Assembly (NCBI RefSeq): GCF_008923205.2
Contig: NZ_WBMS02000036.1
Location: 1 to 64,000, forward strand
DNA: 64,000 nucleotides
Direction of reading: 5' to 3'
DNA from: Actinomadura physcomitrii
GTDB taxonomy: Bacteria; Actinomycetota; Actinomycetes; Streptosporangiales; Streptosporangiaceae
Position 1 is the stretch's first letter; each line of letters starts with the position of its first letter. This document shows positions 49,561 through 59,408 of the stretch, piece after piece. The notes under the pieces were generated by a model, which saw only the letters and a list, made by a program, of their open reading frames with translations, ran no database searches and had not been told where the DNA came from. The position numbers and the translations under genes are program-made.

Positions 49561-51291
49561 GTGACGGTGATCGGCACGCGGGCGGCCCCGCGCGCGTTCC
49601 GGCCGGACGAGGCGTCGCGGCTGCGGCGGATCCGCCGCTACGCGGTCCCCCGCTGGATGATCGAGCGGGCCACCGAGCGGCGGCTCGCGGGCGACTGGCG
49701 AGGGGCGTGCGCGGCGGCGAACGTGGACGTCGCCTTCGACCTCGCGGACGTCGCGCGCGAGCACGGCGGCGAGGTCGCCGCCGCCCTGGAGGACGACCTC
49801 CGGCACCTGGCGCCCGACCTGCTGCGGTGGCACGCGCCGCGGGCCGGCCGCGGCCGGACGACGCTGGTCCCCGACCAGGCCCTGGTGCTGTCCGCCGACC
49901 CGGACGACCGCCGCCGCACCCTGCACGTCACGACGCCGCGCCAGCTCGTCCACGGGCCGCAGCGGCTCACCCTCCGGTTCGGCGCCGTCGCGACCGACGA
50001 CTGGCCGTACCTCAACACCGACCTGCCCTACCTGTCGGTGTGGCACAACGTGCGGCACCAGTGGGACACCGCCCGCCATCTGTGGGACGTCCGGCACGCC
50101 GGCGAGCTGCGGGAGCGCTGCGGCGGCGACGCCCTGCGCGCGCCGTTCCTGCAGCCGGACGGAACGCCCCGCCCGCCGGGCCTGCTGCCGTCCGCCGACC
50201 CCGGCCGGGACGACCCGGCCGCGCACGCCGAGTGGGCGGTCCTGCTGCACGAGGCCGGCGACGTGCCGGGCGCGTGCGCCGCGGCGGGGATCGCCGTCGA
50301 CGAGTCGGGCGTCGAGCTGGCGGAGTACCTCGGCGGCGGCGTCGTGGAGACGGTCGACGTGCTCGCCCGGCTGCCGCTGGCCCCCGCGCGGCTCGCGGAC
50401 GAGATCGGGCGGCTGGCGGAGCGCGGGCACGGCGAGACGTTCTGGATCCCGGCGGACCAGCACGTGGGCGTCGTCCTGCGCCTGTCCGGCGGCGGGCTCG
50501 GCGTGGAGCTGGCGTCCCGGGCCGACCTCGGCGACGGGACGCCGGTGCTCGCCGACGCGGCGTGGCGGATGCCGCCGGACGTGGAGGCGCTGCGGCACGG
50601 CGCCGTCCCGGCCGAGGAGCTGCATCCGCTCGTCCGCGAGGCGCTCGCGCCGGCCCGCGCGTTCACCGGCCCCGGCGGCCCGCCCGGGCCGGACCTGCCC
50701 GGCCCGGTCCGGATCCGGTGCCGCGGCGAATGGCACGAGGTCGCCTTCCGCGACGGCGAGCTGCGCGTCCCGCACGGCGACGGCGAGCGGCGGCGCGAGC
50801 GGGCGCTGCTCGCGCTGGGCGGCGCGGTCGGCGGCTGCGAGGCGGCCGACCGGGCATGGCGGGCGGGCGGCCGCCTGCCGAAGGCGCTGGACGCCCAGCG
50901 GCGCGAGCTGCTGGCGCGGGTCCAGCACGGCGACACCCCCGCCGTGCTCGCCCTCCTGGACGCCGGCGTCGATCCCCGCGTCCGCGACGCGCGGGGCCGC
51001 ACGCTGCTGCACGCGCTGCCGATGCTCGACTGGGAGCCGCTGCTGCCCCGGCTGCTGCCCGTCCTCGACCTGGAGGCCCGCGACGGCTGCGGGCGGACGC
51101 CGCTGCACGTGGTGGTGTTCGAGGACGGCCCGCCCGCGCTCGTCCGGGCCCTGCTGGACGCCGGCGCCAGGATCGACGTGCTGGACGAGGACGAGATCTC
51201 CCTGCTGCGCGTCATCGGCTGGCGCCGCTCCGACCTCGGCTTCCTGGAGGAGCGGATCCGGGACGAGCACCCGGACCTCGACGACTGGTGA
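49561..51291 (+). CDS. Ankyrin-repeat protein with large unknown N-terminal region
   Basis: Start GTG 49561, behind GGGGGACGC. The 576-residue protein is soluble. Its N-terminal ~440 residues are unlike any family I know; they include two copies of a similar segment, GDWRGACAAANVDVAFDLAD and GDVPGACAAAGIAVDESGVE, suggesting an internal duplication. The last ~130 residues are about three ankyrin repeats (GDTPAVLALLDAGVDPRVRD, GCGRTPLHVVVFEDGPPALV, RALLDAGARIDVLDEDEISL). It probably mediates protein contacts. It begins 58 bp after the tRNA-like element. Confidence 0.8.
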   Translation: MTVIGTRAAPRAFRPDEASRLRRIRRYAVPRWMIERATERRLAGDWRGACAAANVDVAFDLADVAREHGGEVAAALEDDLRHLAPDLLRWHAPRAGRGRTTLVPDQALVLSADPDDRRRTLHVTTPRQLVHGPQRLTLRFGAVATDDWPYLNTDLPYLSVWHNVRHQWDTARHLWDVRHAGELRERCGGDALRAPFLQPDGTPRPPGLLPSADPGRDDPAAHAEWAVLLHEAGDVPGACAAAGIAVDESGVELAEYLGGGVVETVDVLARLPLAPARLADEIGRLAERGHGETFWIPADQHVGVVLRLSGGGLGVELASRADLGDGTPVLADAAWRMPPDVEALRHGAVPAEELHPLVREALAPARAFTGPGGPPGPDLPGPVRIRCRGEWHEVAFRDGELRVPHGDGERRRERALLALGGAVGGCEAADRAWRAGGRLPKALDAQRRELLARVQHGDTPAVLALLDAGVDPRVRDARGRTLLHALPMLDWEPLLPRLLPVLDLEARDGCGRTPLHVVVFEDGPPALVRALLDAGARIDVLDEDEISLLRVIGWRRSDLGFLEERIRDEHPDLDDW

Positions 51292-51294
51292 GGG

Positions 51295-51343
51295 CCCGCC
51301 GCCGTCCCGCGCGGGGGGCGGTCCGCGCGGAGACGGCGGCGGG
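51295..51343. terminator. Bidirectional terminator hairpin
   Basis: CCCGCCGCCGTC (51295-51306) pairs perfectly with GACGGCGGCGGG (51332-51343), with inner complementary CCGCGCGG segments, between two convergent genes. Confidence 0.8.
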
Positions 51344-51348
51344 GTCGG

Positions 51349-52692
51349 TCAGCCCCCCGCCGGGACGCCGCTCGCGGGCGCCTGCGGCTGCGGCGCGGTG
51401 TACGGCTGGATGGGGCCGTCGCCGTCGTCGGTGGTCAGCGGCTGCCCCTGCGGGACGACCACGTCGCCCTTGATCACGCCGATCTGCGCGCCGGTGTACC
51501 CGGCGTGCGACTGCGCGCTGAACGCGAACGGGATGAGGCCCGGGCCGGTCAGCTTCGTCTTCTCGAGGCCGTCGACGAGGCTCTTGCGGGTCGGGTTCCG
51601 CCCGGCGTTCTGCAGCGCCTGGACGAAGGTGTAGGCGGCGGACATGCCGTACACGATGTTGCCGTTGAACGGCAGCTTCGGGATGTACTGGTCGTGGATC
51701 TTCCTGAACAGCTGGATCCAGCTGTTGGACGCGTCGCCCGGCGACGACAGGTACCCGTCGGTGACCATGCCCTGGATCAGCGGGCTGCCCTGCAGCTTCG
51801 TCCCGCCGGACTTGGCGAAGCTCTCCAGCAGGCCGTCGAGGGTGATCGGGTCGGAGCCGACGTTGCTGACCACGAACGTCGGCTTGTAGTCCAGCTTCAG
51901 GGCCGCGAGCCGGAACAGCGCGGTGTAGGTCGGGATGCTGAACAGGACGACCACGTCCGCCTTCGCCTGCGCGATCGCCTGCACCTGCGCGCTGACGTCG
52001 GTCGCGCCCGGCTGGTAGCTCTGCCGCGACACGACCTGTCCGGACGGGACGTACTTGTCGAGGCCCTTGACGCCGTCCTGCCCGAAGTCGTCGTTCTGGT
52101 AGAAGTAGGCGACCTTCTTGCCGGGGTAGGTCTTCTGGATGTGGTCGCCGAGGATCTTGCCCTCGCGGATGTAGTCGACCTGCCAGCCGAACGTCTGGGG
52201 GTGCTTCTTCGGCTCGTCCCAGCAGCCGCACCCGGACGCGACGAACAGGTCCGGGACGCGCTGGGCGTTGAGGTAGTCGACGACCTTGGAGTGCGTGGGC
52301 GTGCCCAGCCCGTTGAAGACGGCGAAGACCTTGTCCTGCAGGACGAGCTTCTGCACCACACTGACGGTCTGGGTCGGGTTGTAGGCGTCGTCGACGTACT
52401 TGTAGACGATCTTGCGGCCGTGCACGCCGCCGTGGGCGTTGACGTAGTCGAAGAACGCCTTGGACGCCGCCGAGTTCGCGCTGTAGCCGGGCGCGGCGGG
52501 ACCGGTGAGCGGCTGGTGGCTGCCGATGGTGACGGTGGTGGCGGTGACGCCCGGAGCGGACGACCCGCTGTCGTCGCCGCTACCGCCGCAGCCGCTCGCC
52601 GCGGCCGCCAGCACCGCCGCCGTCATCGTCGCGACCGCCCGCACCCTCAGGGTCCGGGTCCGGGGCGCTCGCCTGGTCGGTGGTCGGCTCAT
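51349..52692 (-). CDS. Branched-chain-type ABC transporter substrate-binding lipoprotein
   Basis: ATG 52692 has a strong site (GAGGAGGAGCAG). The 447-residue protein has a basic N-terminus, hydrophobic core and lipobox AAASGC (Cys near 35), then a LivJ/LivK-type periplasmic fold: VTIGSHQPLTGPAAPGYSAN, VVQKLVLQDKVFAVFNGLGT, VAYFYQNDDFGQDGVKGLDK and FVQALQNAGRN. It brings an unknown ligand (amino acid, amide or organic acid) to the LivHM permease. It is the last gene of the operon and overlaps the livM 3' end by 113 bp. Confidence 0.93.
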   Translation of the reverse strand: MSRPPTRRAPRTRTLRVRAVATMTAAVLAAAASGCGGSGDDSGSSAPGVTATTVTIGSHQPLTGPAAPGYSANSAASKAFFDYVNAHGGVHGRKIVYKYVDDAYNPTQTVSVVQKLVLQDKVFAVFNGLGTPTHSKVVDYLNAQRVPDLFVASGCGCWDEPKKHPQTFGWQVDYIREGKILGDHIQKTYPGKKVAYFYQNDDFGQDGVKGLDKYVPSGQVVSRQSYQPGATDVSAQVQAIAQAKADVVVLFSIPTYTALFRLAALKLDYKPTFVVSNVGSDPITLDGLLESFAKSGGTKLQGSPLIQGMVTDGYLSSPGDASNSWIQLFRKIHDQYIPKLPFNGNIVYGMSAAYTFVQALQNAGRNPTRKSLVDGLEKTKLTGPGLIPFAFSAQSHAGYTGAQIGVIKGDVVVPQGQPLTTDDGDGPIQPYTAPQPQAPASGVPAGG

Positions 52693-53767
52693 CTGCTCCT
52701 CCTCGGTGCGTTGCCGGGACCCCCGGTGCGCCGCCGCCCGGCGCGAACCGCCGGAGGGACGGCGGGAGGCGGCGCCGGGCGGCGCCGCCGATGTCGCGCA
52801 GGCCGCCCTGGAGGCCGCGCGGGAAGGCCAGCGTCACCGCGATGAGGACGAGGCCGTAGATGGCGAGGGGCAGGTTCGAGGCGACGTCGTGCGACAGCCC
52901 CGACGAGGAGGCCGCGTCGGACGCCCACGACGGCACGAAGACCAGGATCAGCGCGCCCCACACCGCGCCCGGCAGGGTGCCGAGCCCGCCGATGATGACC
53001 GCCGCGATGAGCTGCAGCGACAGGGTGAGCGGGAACGCGCCGGGCGCGGCGAGGCTCGCCACGACCGCCAGCAGCCCGCCGGCGAGGCCCGCGCACGCCG
53101 CGGACACGACCGTCGCGGCGATCCGCAGCCGCGCGACGCGCAGCCCGCACAGCGCGGCGGCGATCTCGTCGTCGCGGCCGGCCCGCAGCGTCCGCCCGAA
53201 CCGGCCGCCGGTGAGGTTGGCGAGCAGGAACAGCGTGATGACCGCGCCGGCGCAGGCGATCCACGCCTGCCAGCGCTCCAGCGGAAACGTCTCGCCGAGC
53301 GCGGCCGGCGGGACGGGCGGGGTGACGGTCAGCCCGTTCTGGCCGCCGAGCAGGCCGGTGAGGTGGGAGTAGTTCGCCAGGCCGGGCAGCCCGACGGCGA
53401 ACGCGAGGGTGGCCCCGGCCAGGTAGGGGCCCTCGAGCCGGGCGGCGACCGCGCCGACGAGCACCCCGGCGAGGGCGGTGACGACGGCCGCGGCGGCGAG
53501 CATCGCGGCCAGCGGCCAGCCCCAGTGCGCGGACACCAGCGCGGCCGTGTACGCGCCGACCGCCATGAACGCGCCGTGCCCGAGGGAGATCTGCCCGCCG
53601 AGCCCGGTCAGCACGGTCAGCCCCGCGACCGCGCAGGTGAGATAGGCGGCCTGCGCGATCTGCAGGTCCCGGTACGGGCCGACGGACGTCGTCAGGACGT
53701 ACAGCGCGACCAGGCCGGCCGCGGCGCCCGCGAGGTGGCGCACCAGCGTGAGGCGGAAGGCTCCCAT
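52580..53767 (-). CDS. livM: Branched-chain-type ABC transporter permease LivM
   Basis: This 395-residue permease has about ten helices and the LivM signatures TGLGGQISLGHGAFMAVGAY and GGLGTLPGAVWGALILVFVP. It starts at ATG 53767, four bases after the LivH stop. The last ~75 residues (from about GGAARRRLPPSLRRF) are charged and Gly/Pro-rich, unlike the family, and overlap the next gene by 113 bp. This tail may be a non-conserved read-through extension. Confidence 0.92.
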   Translation of the reverse strand: MGAFRLTLVRHLAGAAAGLVALYVLTTSVGPYRDLQIAQAAYLTCAVAGLTVLTGLGGQISLGHGAFMAVGAYTAALVSAHWGWPLAAMLAAAAVVTALAGVLVGAVAARLEGPYLAGATLAFAVGLPGLANYSHLTGLLGGQNGLTVTPPVPPAALGETFPLERWQAWIACAGAVITLFLLANLTGGRFGRTLRAGRDDEIAAALCGLRVARLRIAATVVSAACAGLAGGLLAVVASLAAPGAFPLTLSLQLIAAVIIGGLGTLPGAVWGALILVFVPSWASDAASSSGLSHDVASNLPLAIYGLVLIAVTLAFPRGLQGGLRDIGGAARRRLPPSLRRFAPGGGAPGVPATHRGGADEPTTDQASAPDPDPEGAGGRDDDGGGAGGRGERLRR

Positions 53768-53771
53768 GGCG

Positions 53772-54650
53772 TCACACCCTCCGTCCGGTGCGGGCGGCGA
53801 ACAGCCCGTTCGGCCGGACCATCAGCACCGCGATCAGCGCGGCGAGCGCGCCGAAGGTGACCAGGTCCGAGCTGATGTAGCCGGACACGTAGCTGAGCGC
53901 GCAGCCGAGCAGCAGCCCGCCGACGACGGCGCCGGCGGGGCTGTCGAGCCCGCCGATGACGGCGGCGGTGAACCCGAACACCAGCATCGCGTCGAACTGG
54001 GACGGCCCGACGAACACCGACGGGGCGATCAGCACCCCGGCGAGCGACCCGACGAGCGCGGCGAGCGCCCAGCCGAGGGTGAGCATCCGGCCGACCCGCA
54101 CCCCCTGCAGCCGGGCGATCTCCGGGGCGAACGCCGCGGCCCGCAGCTTCAGCCCGAGACCGGTCCGCACGAACAGCACGGTCAGCGCCGCCATCACCAG
54201 CGCGACCGCGCCGATGACGAACAGGTCGAACGGCGACAGCAGCAGCCGCGTCCCGCCGGCCGTGAGCCCCTTGATGGTGAACGCGGGCGGGTAGGAGTGC
54301 GGGGTGTCGCCCCAGATCATCCCCGCGGCCGCCTGCAGCAGGACGTACAGCCCGAGCGTGACGATCACCGCGTTCAGCGGCGGGCCGCCCTCCACCGGCC
54401 GCACCAGCACCCGCTCGGCGACGGCGCCGATCACCAGCCCGGACGCGAGCGCGACGCCGAGCGCCAGCCAGTACGAGCCGCCGTCGTGCACGACCGTCCA
54501 GGCCAGGAACGTGGTGAACATCAGCATGCCGCCCTGCGCGAAGTTCACCACGCGGGTGGCGCGCCAGATCAGCACGAGGGCCAGCGCGACCGCCGCGAAC
54601 ACCGCGCCCTGGGTGATCCCGGCGAGCGTGAGATTGACGAAGCGGACCAT
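53772..54650 (-). CDS. livH: Branched-chain-type ABC transporter permease LivH
   Basis: Start ATG 54650 shares a base with the LivF stop (TGATG). The 292 residues form eight or so transmembrane helices with family marks TLAGITQGAVFAAVALALVL, ATRVVNFAQGGMLMF and GFTAAVIGGLDSPAGAVVGG. It forms the transport channel with LivM. Confidence 0.94.
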   Translation of the reverse strand: MVRFVNLTLAGITQGAVFAAVALALVLIWRATRVVNFAQGGMLMFTTFLAWTVVHDGGSYWLALGVALASGLVIGAVAERVLVRPVEGGPPLNAVIVTLGLYVLLQAAAGMIWGDTPHSYPPAFTIKGLTAGGTRLLLSPFDLFVIGAVALVMAALTVLFVRTGLGLKLRAAAFAPEIARLQGVRVGRMLTLGWALAALVGSLAGVLIAPSVFVGPSQFDAMLVFGFTAAVIGGLDSPAGAVVGGLLLGCALSYVSGYISSDLVTFGALAALIAVLMVRPNGLFAARTGRRV

Positions 54651-55357
54651 CAGAACCCCAGGTAGGCGTGGCGGAGCCGGGAGTCGGCGGCGAGGACGGC
54701 GGCGGGCTCGTCCGCCACGACCGTGCCGAGGTCGAGCACGAGCGCGCGGTCGGCGACCGACAGGGCGCTGCGCGCGTTCTGCTCGACGAGCAGGACCGTG
54801 CGGCCGTCCTCGTCGCACAGCCGGCGCAGCACCGCCATGAGCCGGGCGACGACCCGCGGCGCCAGCCCGAGCGACGGCTCGTCCACCAGCAGCAGCCGGG
54901 GCGCGCCGGTGAGCGCCCGGGCCAGCGCCAGCATCTGCCGCTCGCCGCCGGACAGCGTCGCCGCGGCGCGGGACCGGCGGGGCGCGAGCGGCGGGAAAAG
55001 CTCGTACATCTGCGCCACCCGGCGGGCGAGCGCGCCGCGGTCGCGCCGGTAGAGCCCGCCGAGCCGCAGGTTCTCCTCGACGGTCAGCTCGGTGATGACG
55101 CCGCCGCTCTGCGGCACGTGCGCCACGCCGAGCCGGACGATCTCCTCGACGGGCAGCCGCGCGAGGTCCCGGCCGTCCAGCGCGATCCGGCCCGCGCGCG
55201 GCCGCAGCAGGCCGGACACGGTGCGCAGCAGGGTCGTCTTGCCCGCGCCGTTGGCGCCGAGCACGGCGGTGAGCGAGCCCTCCTCGACCGTGAGGTCCAC
55301 CCCGTCGAGCGCGCGGACGGCGCCGTAGCCGGCGGTGAGGCCGGCGACCTCAAGCAT
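54650..55357 (-). CDS. livF: Branched-chain-type ABC transporter ATPase LivF
   Basis: The 235-residue ATPase has Walker A GANGAGKTT, signature LSGGERQML, Walker B LLLVDEPSLGL and the switch region LLVEQNA. It is of the LivF group by size and the EQNA motif. It starts at ATG 55357, overlapping the LivG stop by 8 nt. Confidence 0.95.
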   Translation of the reverse strand: MLEVAGLTAGYGAVRALDGVDLTVEEGSLTAVLGANGAGKTTLLRTVSGLLRPRAGRIALDGRDLARLPVEEIVRLGVAHVPQSGGVITELTVEENLRLGGLYRRDRGALARRVAQMYELFPPLAPRRSRAAATLSGGERQMLALARALTGAPRLLLVDEPSLGLAPRVVARLMAVLRRLCDEDGRTVLLVEQNARSALSVADRALVLDLGTVVADEPAAVLAADSRLRHAYLGF

Positions 55358-56132
55358 CGCGCACCTCCTCGCCGAGGTAGGCGTCCAGGACGGCCGGGTC
55401 GTCGCGGACCTCGGCGGGCGGTCCGGCCGCGATGACCCGGCCGAAGTCCAGCACCACGACCTGGTCGCACACGCCCATCACCAGGTCCATGTGGTGCTCG
55501 ACCAGGACCACGGCGGGGCCGCCGCGCAGGCCCCTGATCAGCGCGGCCAGCTCTTCGATCTCCGCGGCCGACAGGCCCGCGGCCGGCTCGTCGAGCAGCA
55601 GCAGGTCAGGGTCGGCGACCAGCGCGCGGGCCAGCGCGACCCGCTTCTGCGCGCCGTACGGCAGCTCGCCGGGCCGCCGGGCCGCCTCGCCCGCCACGCC
55701 CAGCTCGTCCAGCCGCGCCATGGCCCGCTCGCGCAGCGCCGCGTCGTCGCGGTCGGCGCGCGGCAGCGCCAGCAGGCCGGAGACCAGACCGGCGCGCGCG
55801 TGCCGGTCCGCGCCGACCATCACGTTCTCCAGCACGGTCAGGCCGGGGAACAGCCCGAGCCCCTGCAGGGTGCGGGCGATGCCGAGCCGGGTCAGCCGGT
55901 GCGGCCGGTGCCGGACGAGCGGGCGCCCGCGCCAGCGCACCTCGCCCGACCGCGGCCGGACGAACCCGCACACGACGTTGAACAGCGTCGTCTTGCCCGC
56001 CCCGTTCGGCCCGATCACGCCCGTGACCCGGCCCGGCGGCGCCGACAGCGACACCTTCTCCAGCGCGACCAGCCCGCCGAAGCGGACGGTCACCTCACGT
56101 AGTTCCAAGGGTTGGGACGGGCCGCCGGACAT
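55350..56132 (-). CDS. livG: Branched-chain-type ABC transporter ATPase LivG
   Basis: First gene of the operon. The 260 residues carry Walker A GPNGAGKTT, Walker B LLLLDEPAAGL and the LivG-type signature LPYGAQKRVALARAL, where the usual LSGGQ is replaced as in other LivG proteins (LAYGQQRR type). VLVEHHMDLVMGV is the switch. The 20-bp operator-like palindrome at 56186-56205 lies 54 bp upstream of its ATG. Confidence 0.94.
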   Translation of the reverse strand: MSGGPSQPLELREVTVRFGGLVALEKVSLSAPPGRVTGVIGPNGAGKTTLFNVVCGFVRPRSGEVRWRGRPLVRHRPHRLTRLGIARTLQGLGLFPGLTVLENVMVGADRHARAGLVSGLLALPRADRDDAALRERAMARLDELGVAGEAARRPGELPYGAQKRVALARALVADPDLLLLDEPAAGLSAAEIEELAALIRGLRGGPAVVLVEHHMDLVMGVCDQVVVLDFGRVIAAGPPAEVRDDPAVLDAYLGEEVRDA

Positions 56133-56185
56133 GTCGCCTCATCTCGCCGGACGATAACGCTCGACTTCCCCCGAGGCCATTTGCA

Positions 56186-56205
56186 CATACCGACTGGTCG
56201 GATTT
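56186..56205. promoter_or_regulatory. TetR-type operator, site 1 (liv operon / TetR promoter)
   Basis: CATACCGACTGGTCGGATTT: the left half matches the consensus CATACCGACY fully; the right half is degenerate. It lies between the divergent livG and TetR genes. See the sites at 59369, 60476 and 60589. Confidence 0.7.
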
Positions 56206-56364
56206 CCCTGAAGATAGAATCGGGGGGGCGGCGCCGTCAACAGCCGGATTCCCCCCGCCTCGGCGGCCGCCGTTCTTGGACCGGGTTCCCGCCCGGTAGG
56301 CTGACGGCTGATCAGGGGCGACGGCGTTGCGGCGCGGGGCCCGGCCCCGGACGGAGGTGGAGTC

Positions 56365-57018
56365 TTGACACAGGCCTCAGTGGGGCGGCTCTCCGACGAC
56401 GTGCCCCTGCCCGACCGGCTGCTCGCCGTCGCCACCCGGCTGTTCGCCGAGCGGGGCTTCGAGGGCACCTCGGTCCAGGAGATCGTCAACGCCGCCGGCG
56501 TCACCAAGGGCGCCATGTACCACTACTTCGGCTCCAAGGACGATCTCCTCTACGAGATCTACCACCGGCTCCTCGGCCTGCAGATGCGCCGGCTCGAGCA
56601 GATCGCCGACGGCCCCGGGCCCGCCGGGGAGCGGCTGCGCGCCGCCGCCCTCGACGTCCTGGAGACCTCGTTCCTCTACCTCGACGACTTCACCGTCTTC
56701 TTCCGCTCCACCCACCTGCTGTCCCGCGACCGCCGCGAGGCCGTCCGCGCGGAACGGCGCCGCTACCAGGAGCGGTTCCGCGACCTGGTCGAGGAGGGCC
56801 AGCGCGAGGGCTCCTTCCGCACGAGCATGCCCGCCGACATCGCCGTCCTCTTCTTCTTCGGCACCGTCCACCAGATCGGCGCCTGGTACCACCCCGGCGG
56901 CCGCCTCAAGACCCGCACCATCGCCGAGCACTACGTCGACCTGTTCCTGAACGGCATCACCCAGGGGGGCGAGTTTCCCAGGGGGGACGCCCCCCCTGGA
57001 ACCCCCCGTCACGGTTGA
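56365..57018 (+). CDS. TetR/AcrR-family transcriptional repressor
   Basis: Start TTG 56365, eight bases after GGAGG. The 217-residue protein has a TetR N-terminal helix-turn-helix (LLAVATRLFAERGFEGTSVQ, EIVNAAGVTKGAMYHYFGSK) and a helical ligand domain with FFFGTVHQIGAWYHPGG, as in regulators of acyl-CoA metabolism (KstR2-like subgroup). The end of the reading frame runs through a G/C-rich hairpin (56978-56999). It probably binds the four CATACCGACY-type palindromes in this region, with a CoA thioester or acid as inducer. Confidence 0.92.
   Translation: MTQASVGRLSDDVPLPDRLLAVATRLFAERGFEGTSVQEIVNAAGVTKGAMYHYFGSKDDLLYEIYHRLLGLQMRRLEQIADGPGPAGERLRAAALDVLETSFLYLDDFTVFFRSTHLLSRDRREAVRAERRRYQERFRDLVEEGQREGSFRTSMPADIAVLFFFGTVHQIGAWYHPGGRLKTRTIAEHYVDLFLNGITQGGEFPRGDAPPGTPRHG
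56978..56999. terminator. Hairpin at the TetR 3' end
   Basis: CCAGGGGGG (56978-56986) pairs with CCCCCCTGG (56991-56999), 4-nt loop, inside the last codons of the TetR gene. A second hairpin CGGGCAGGC/GCCTGCCCG (57071-57079 with 57109-57117) lies in the gap after it. Confidence 0.55.
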
Positions 57019-57182
57019 CAGGCTGTTTCCCGCTCCGCAAGAGCTCCGCGCGAAACGGCCCCTCCGTCGCCGGGCAGGCCCGCTGCGCTCGCTGCACTCG
57101 CTCCGCGTGCCTGCCCGTGTGGGGGCTGGGGTCTGGCCTTCCGTCGGCGTGTTCAGCCGGGCCTACAAGGCGCTAGGAATGG

Positions 57183-58829
<1,647 letters not shown>

Positions 58830-58861
58830 GGCGGTGTCTCCGGGGGTGGATGCGGGGGCGG

Positions 58862-59314
58862 TCAGGCGACCAGCACGGACAGGACCTCGGCGACGCAGAC
58901 GGGCTTGTCGCCGCCCTCGCGCTCGATCGTCACCCGGACCTTGGCCCGCGCGCCCTGCGCGGTGCGGTCCAGTGCGACGAGCTCCGCGCCGGCGCGCACC
59001 CGCGACCCGACGGGGACGGGCGCGGGGAACCGGACCTTGTCCGAGCCGTAGTTGATGCCCATCGTCAGGCCCTCGACCCGGGAGATCTCCGACATCAGCC
59101 TGGGGATCAGCGACACGGTGAGGTAGCCATGCGCGATCGTGCCGCCGAACGGGCCGTCCTTCGCGCGCTCGGGGTCGACGTGGATCCACTGGTGGTCGCC
59201 GGTCGCGTCGGCGAACCCGTCCACCTGCTCCTGGGTGACCGTGTGCCACTCGCTGTGGCCGAGATGGGTGCCGACGGCCTTCTCGTACTCGTCGATGCCG
59301 TGGAACGTCCTCAT
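58862..59314 (-). CDS. MaoC-family enoyl-CoA hydratase/dehydratase
   Basis: Start ATG 59314, after the strong CGGAGGAGGTAACGCG. The 150-residue protein has a single hot-dog fold with the catalytic signature FADATGDHQWIHVDPERA (Asp/His of the R-hydratase motif) and GPFGGTIAHGYLTVSLIP. It hydrates 2-enoyl-CoA to 3-hydroxyacyl-CoA. The operator-like site (59369-59388) lies 54 bp upstream, so the MaoC-ligase pair is a regulated operon. Confidence 0.94.
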   Translation of the reverse strand: MRTFHGIDEYEKAVGTHLGHSEWHTVTQEQVDGFADATGDHQWIHVDPERAKDGPFGGTIAHGYLTVSLIPRLMSEISRVEGLTMGINYGSDKVRFPAPVPVGSRVRAGAELVALDRTAQGARAKVRVTIEREGGDKPVCVAEVLSVLVA

Positions 59315-59368
59315 CGCGTTACCTCCTCCGCCGGGTGCGCGCCCGCTCCGTGGACGCCATGATGACAA

Positions 59369-59388
59369 CATACCGACCGGTTGGTATG
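59369..59388. promoter_or_regulatory. TetR-type operator, site 2 (MaoC-ligase promoter)
   Basis: CATACCGACCGGTTGGTATG, a near-perfect 20-bp palindrome (one mismatch pair), 54 bp upstream of the MaoC start. It shares flanking GATGACA with site 4. Confidence 0.85.
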
Positions 59389-59408
59389 CAACGCGAGGGC
59401 CCGGCGGC

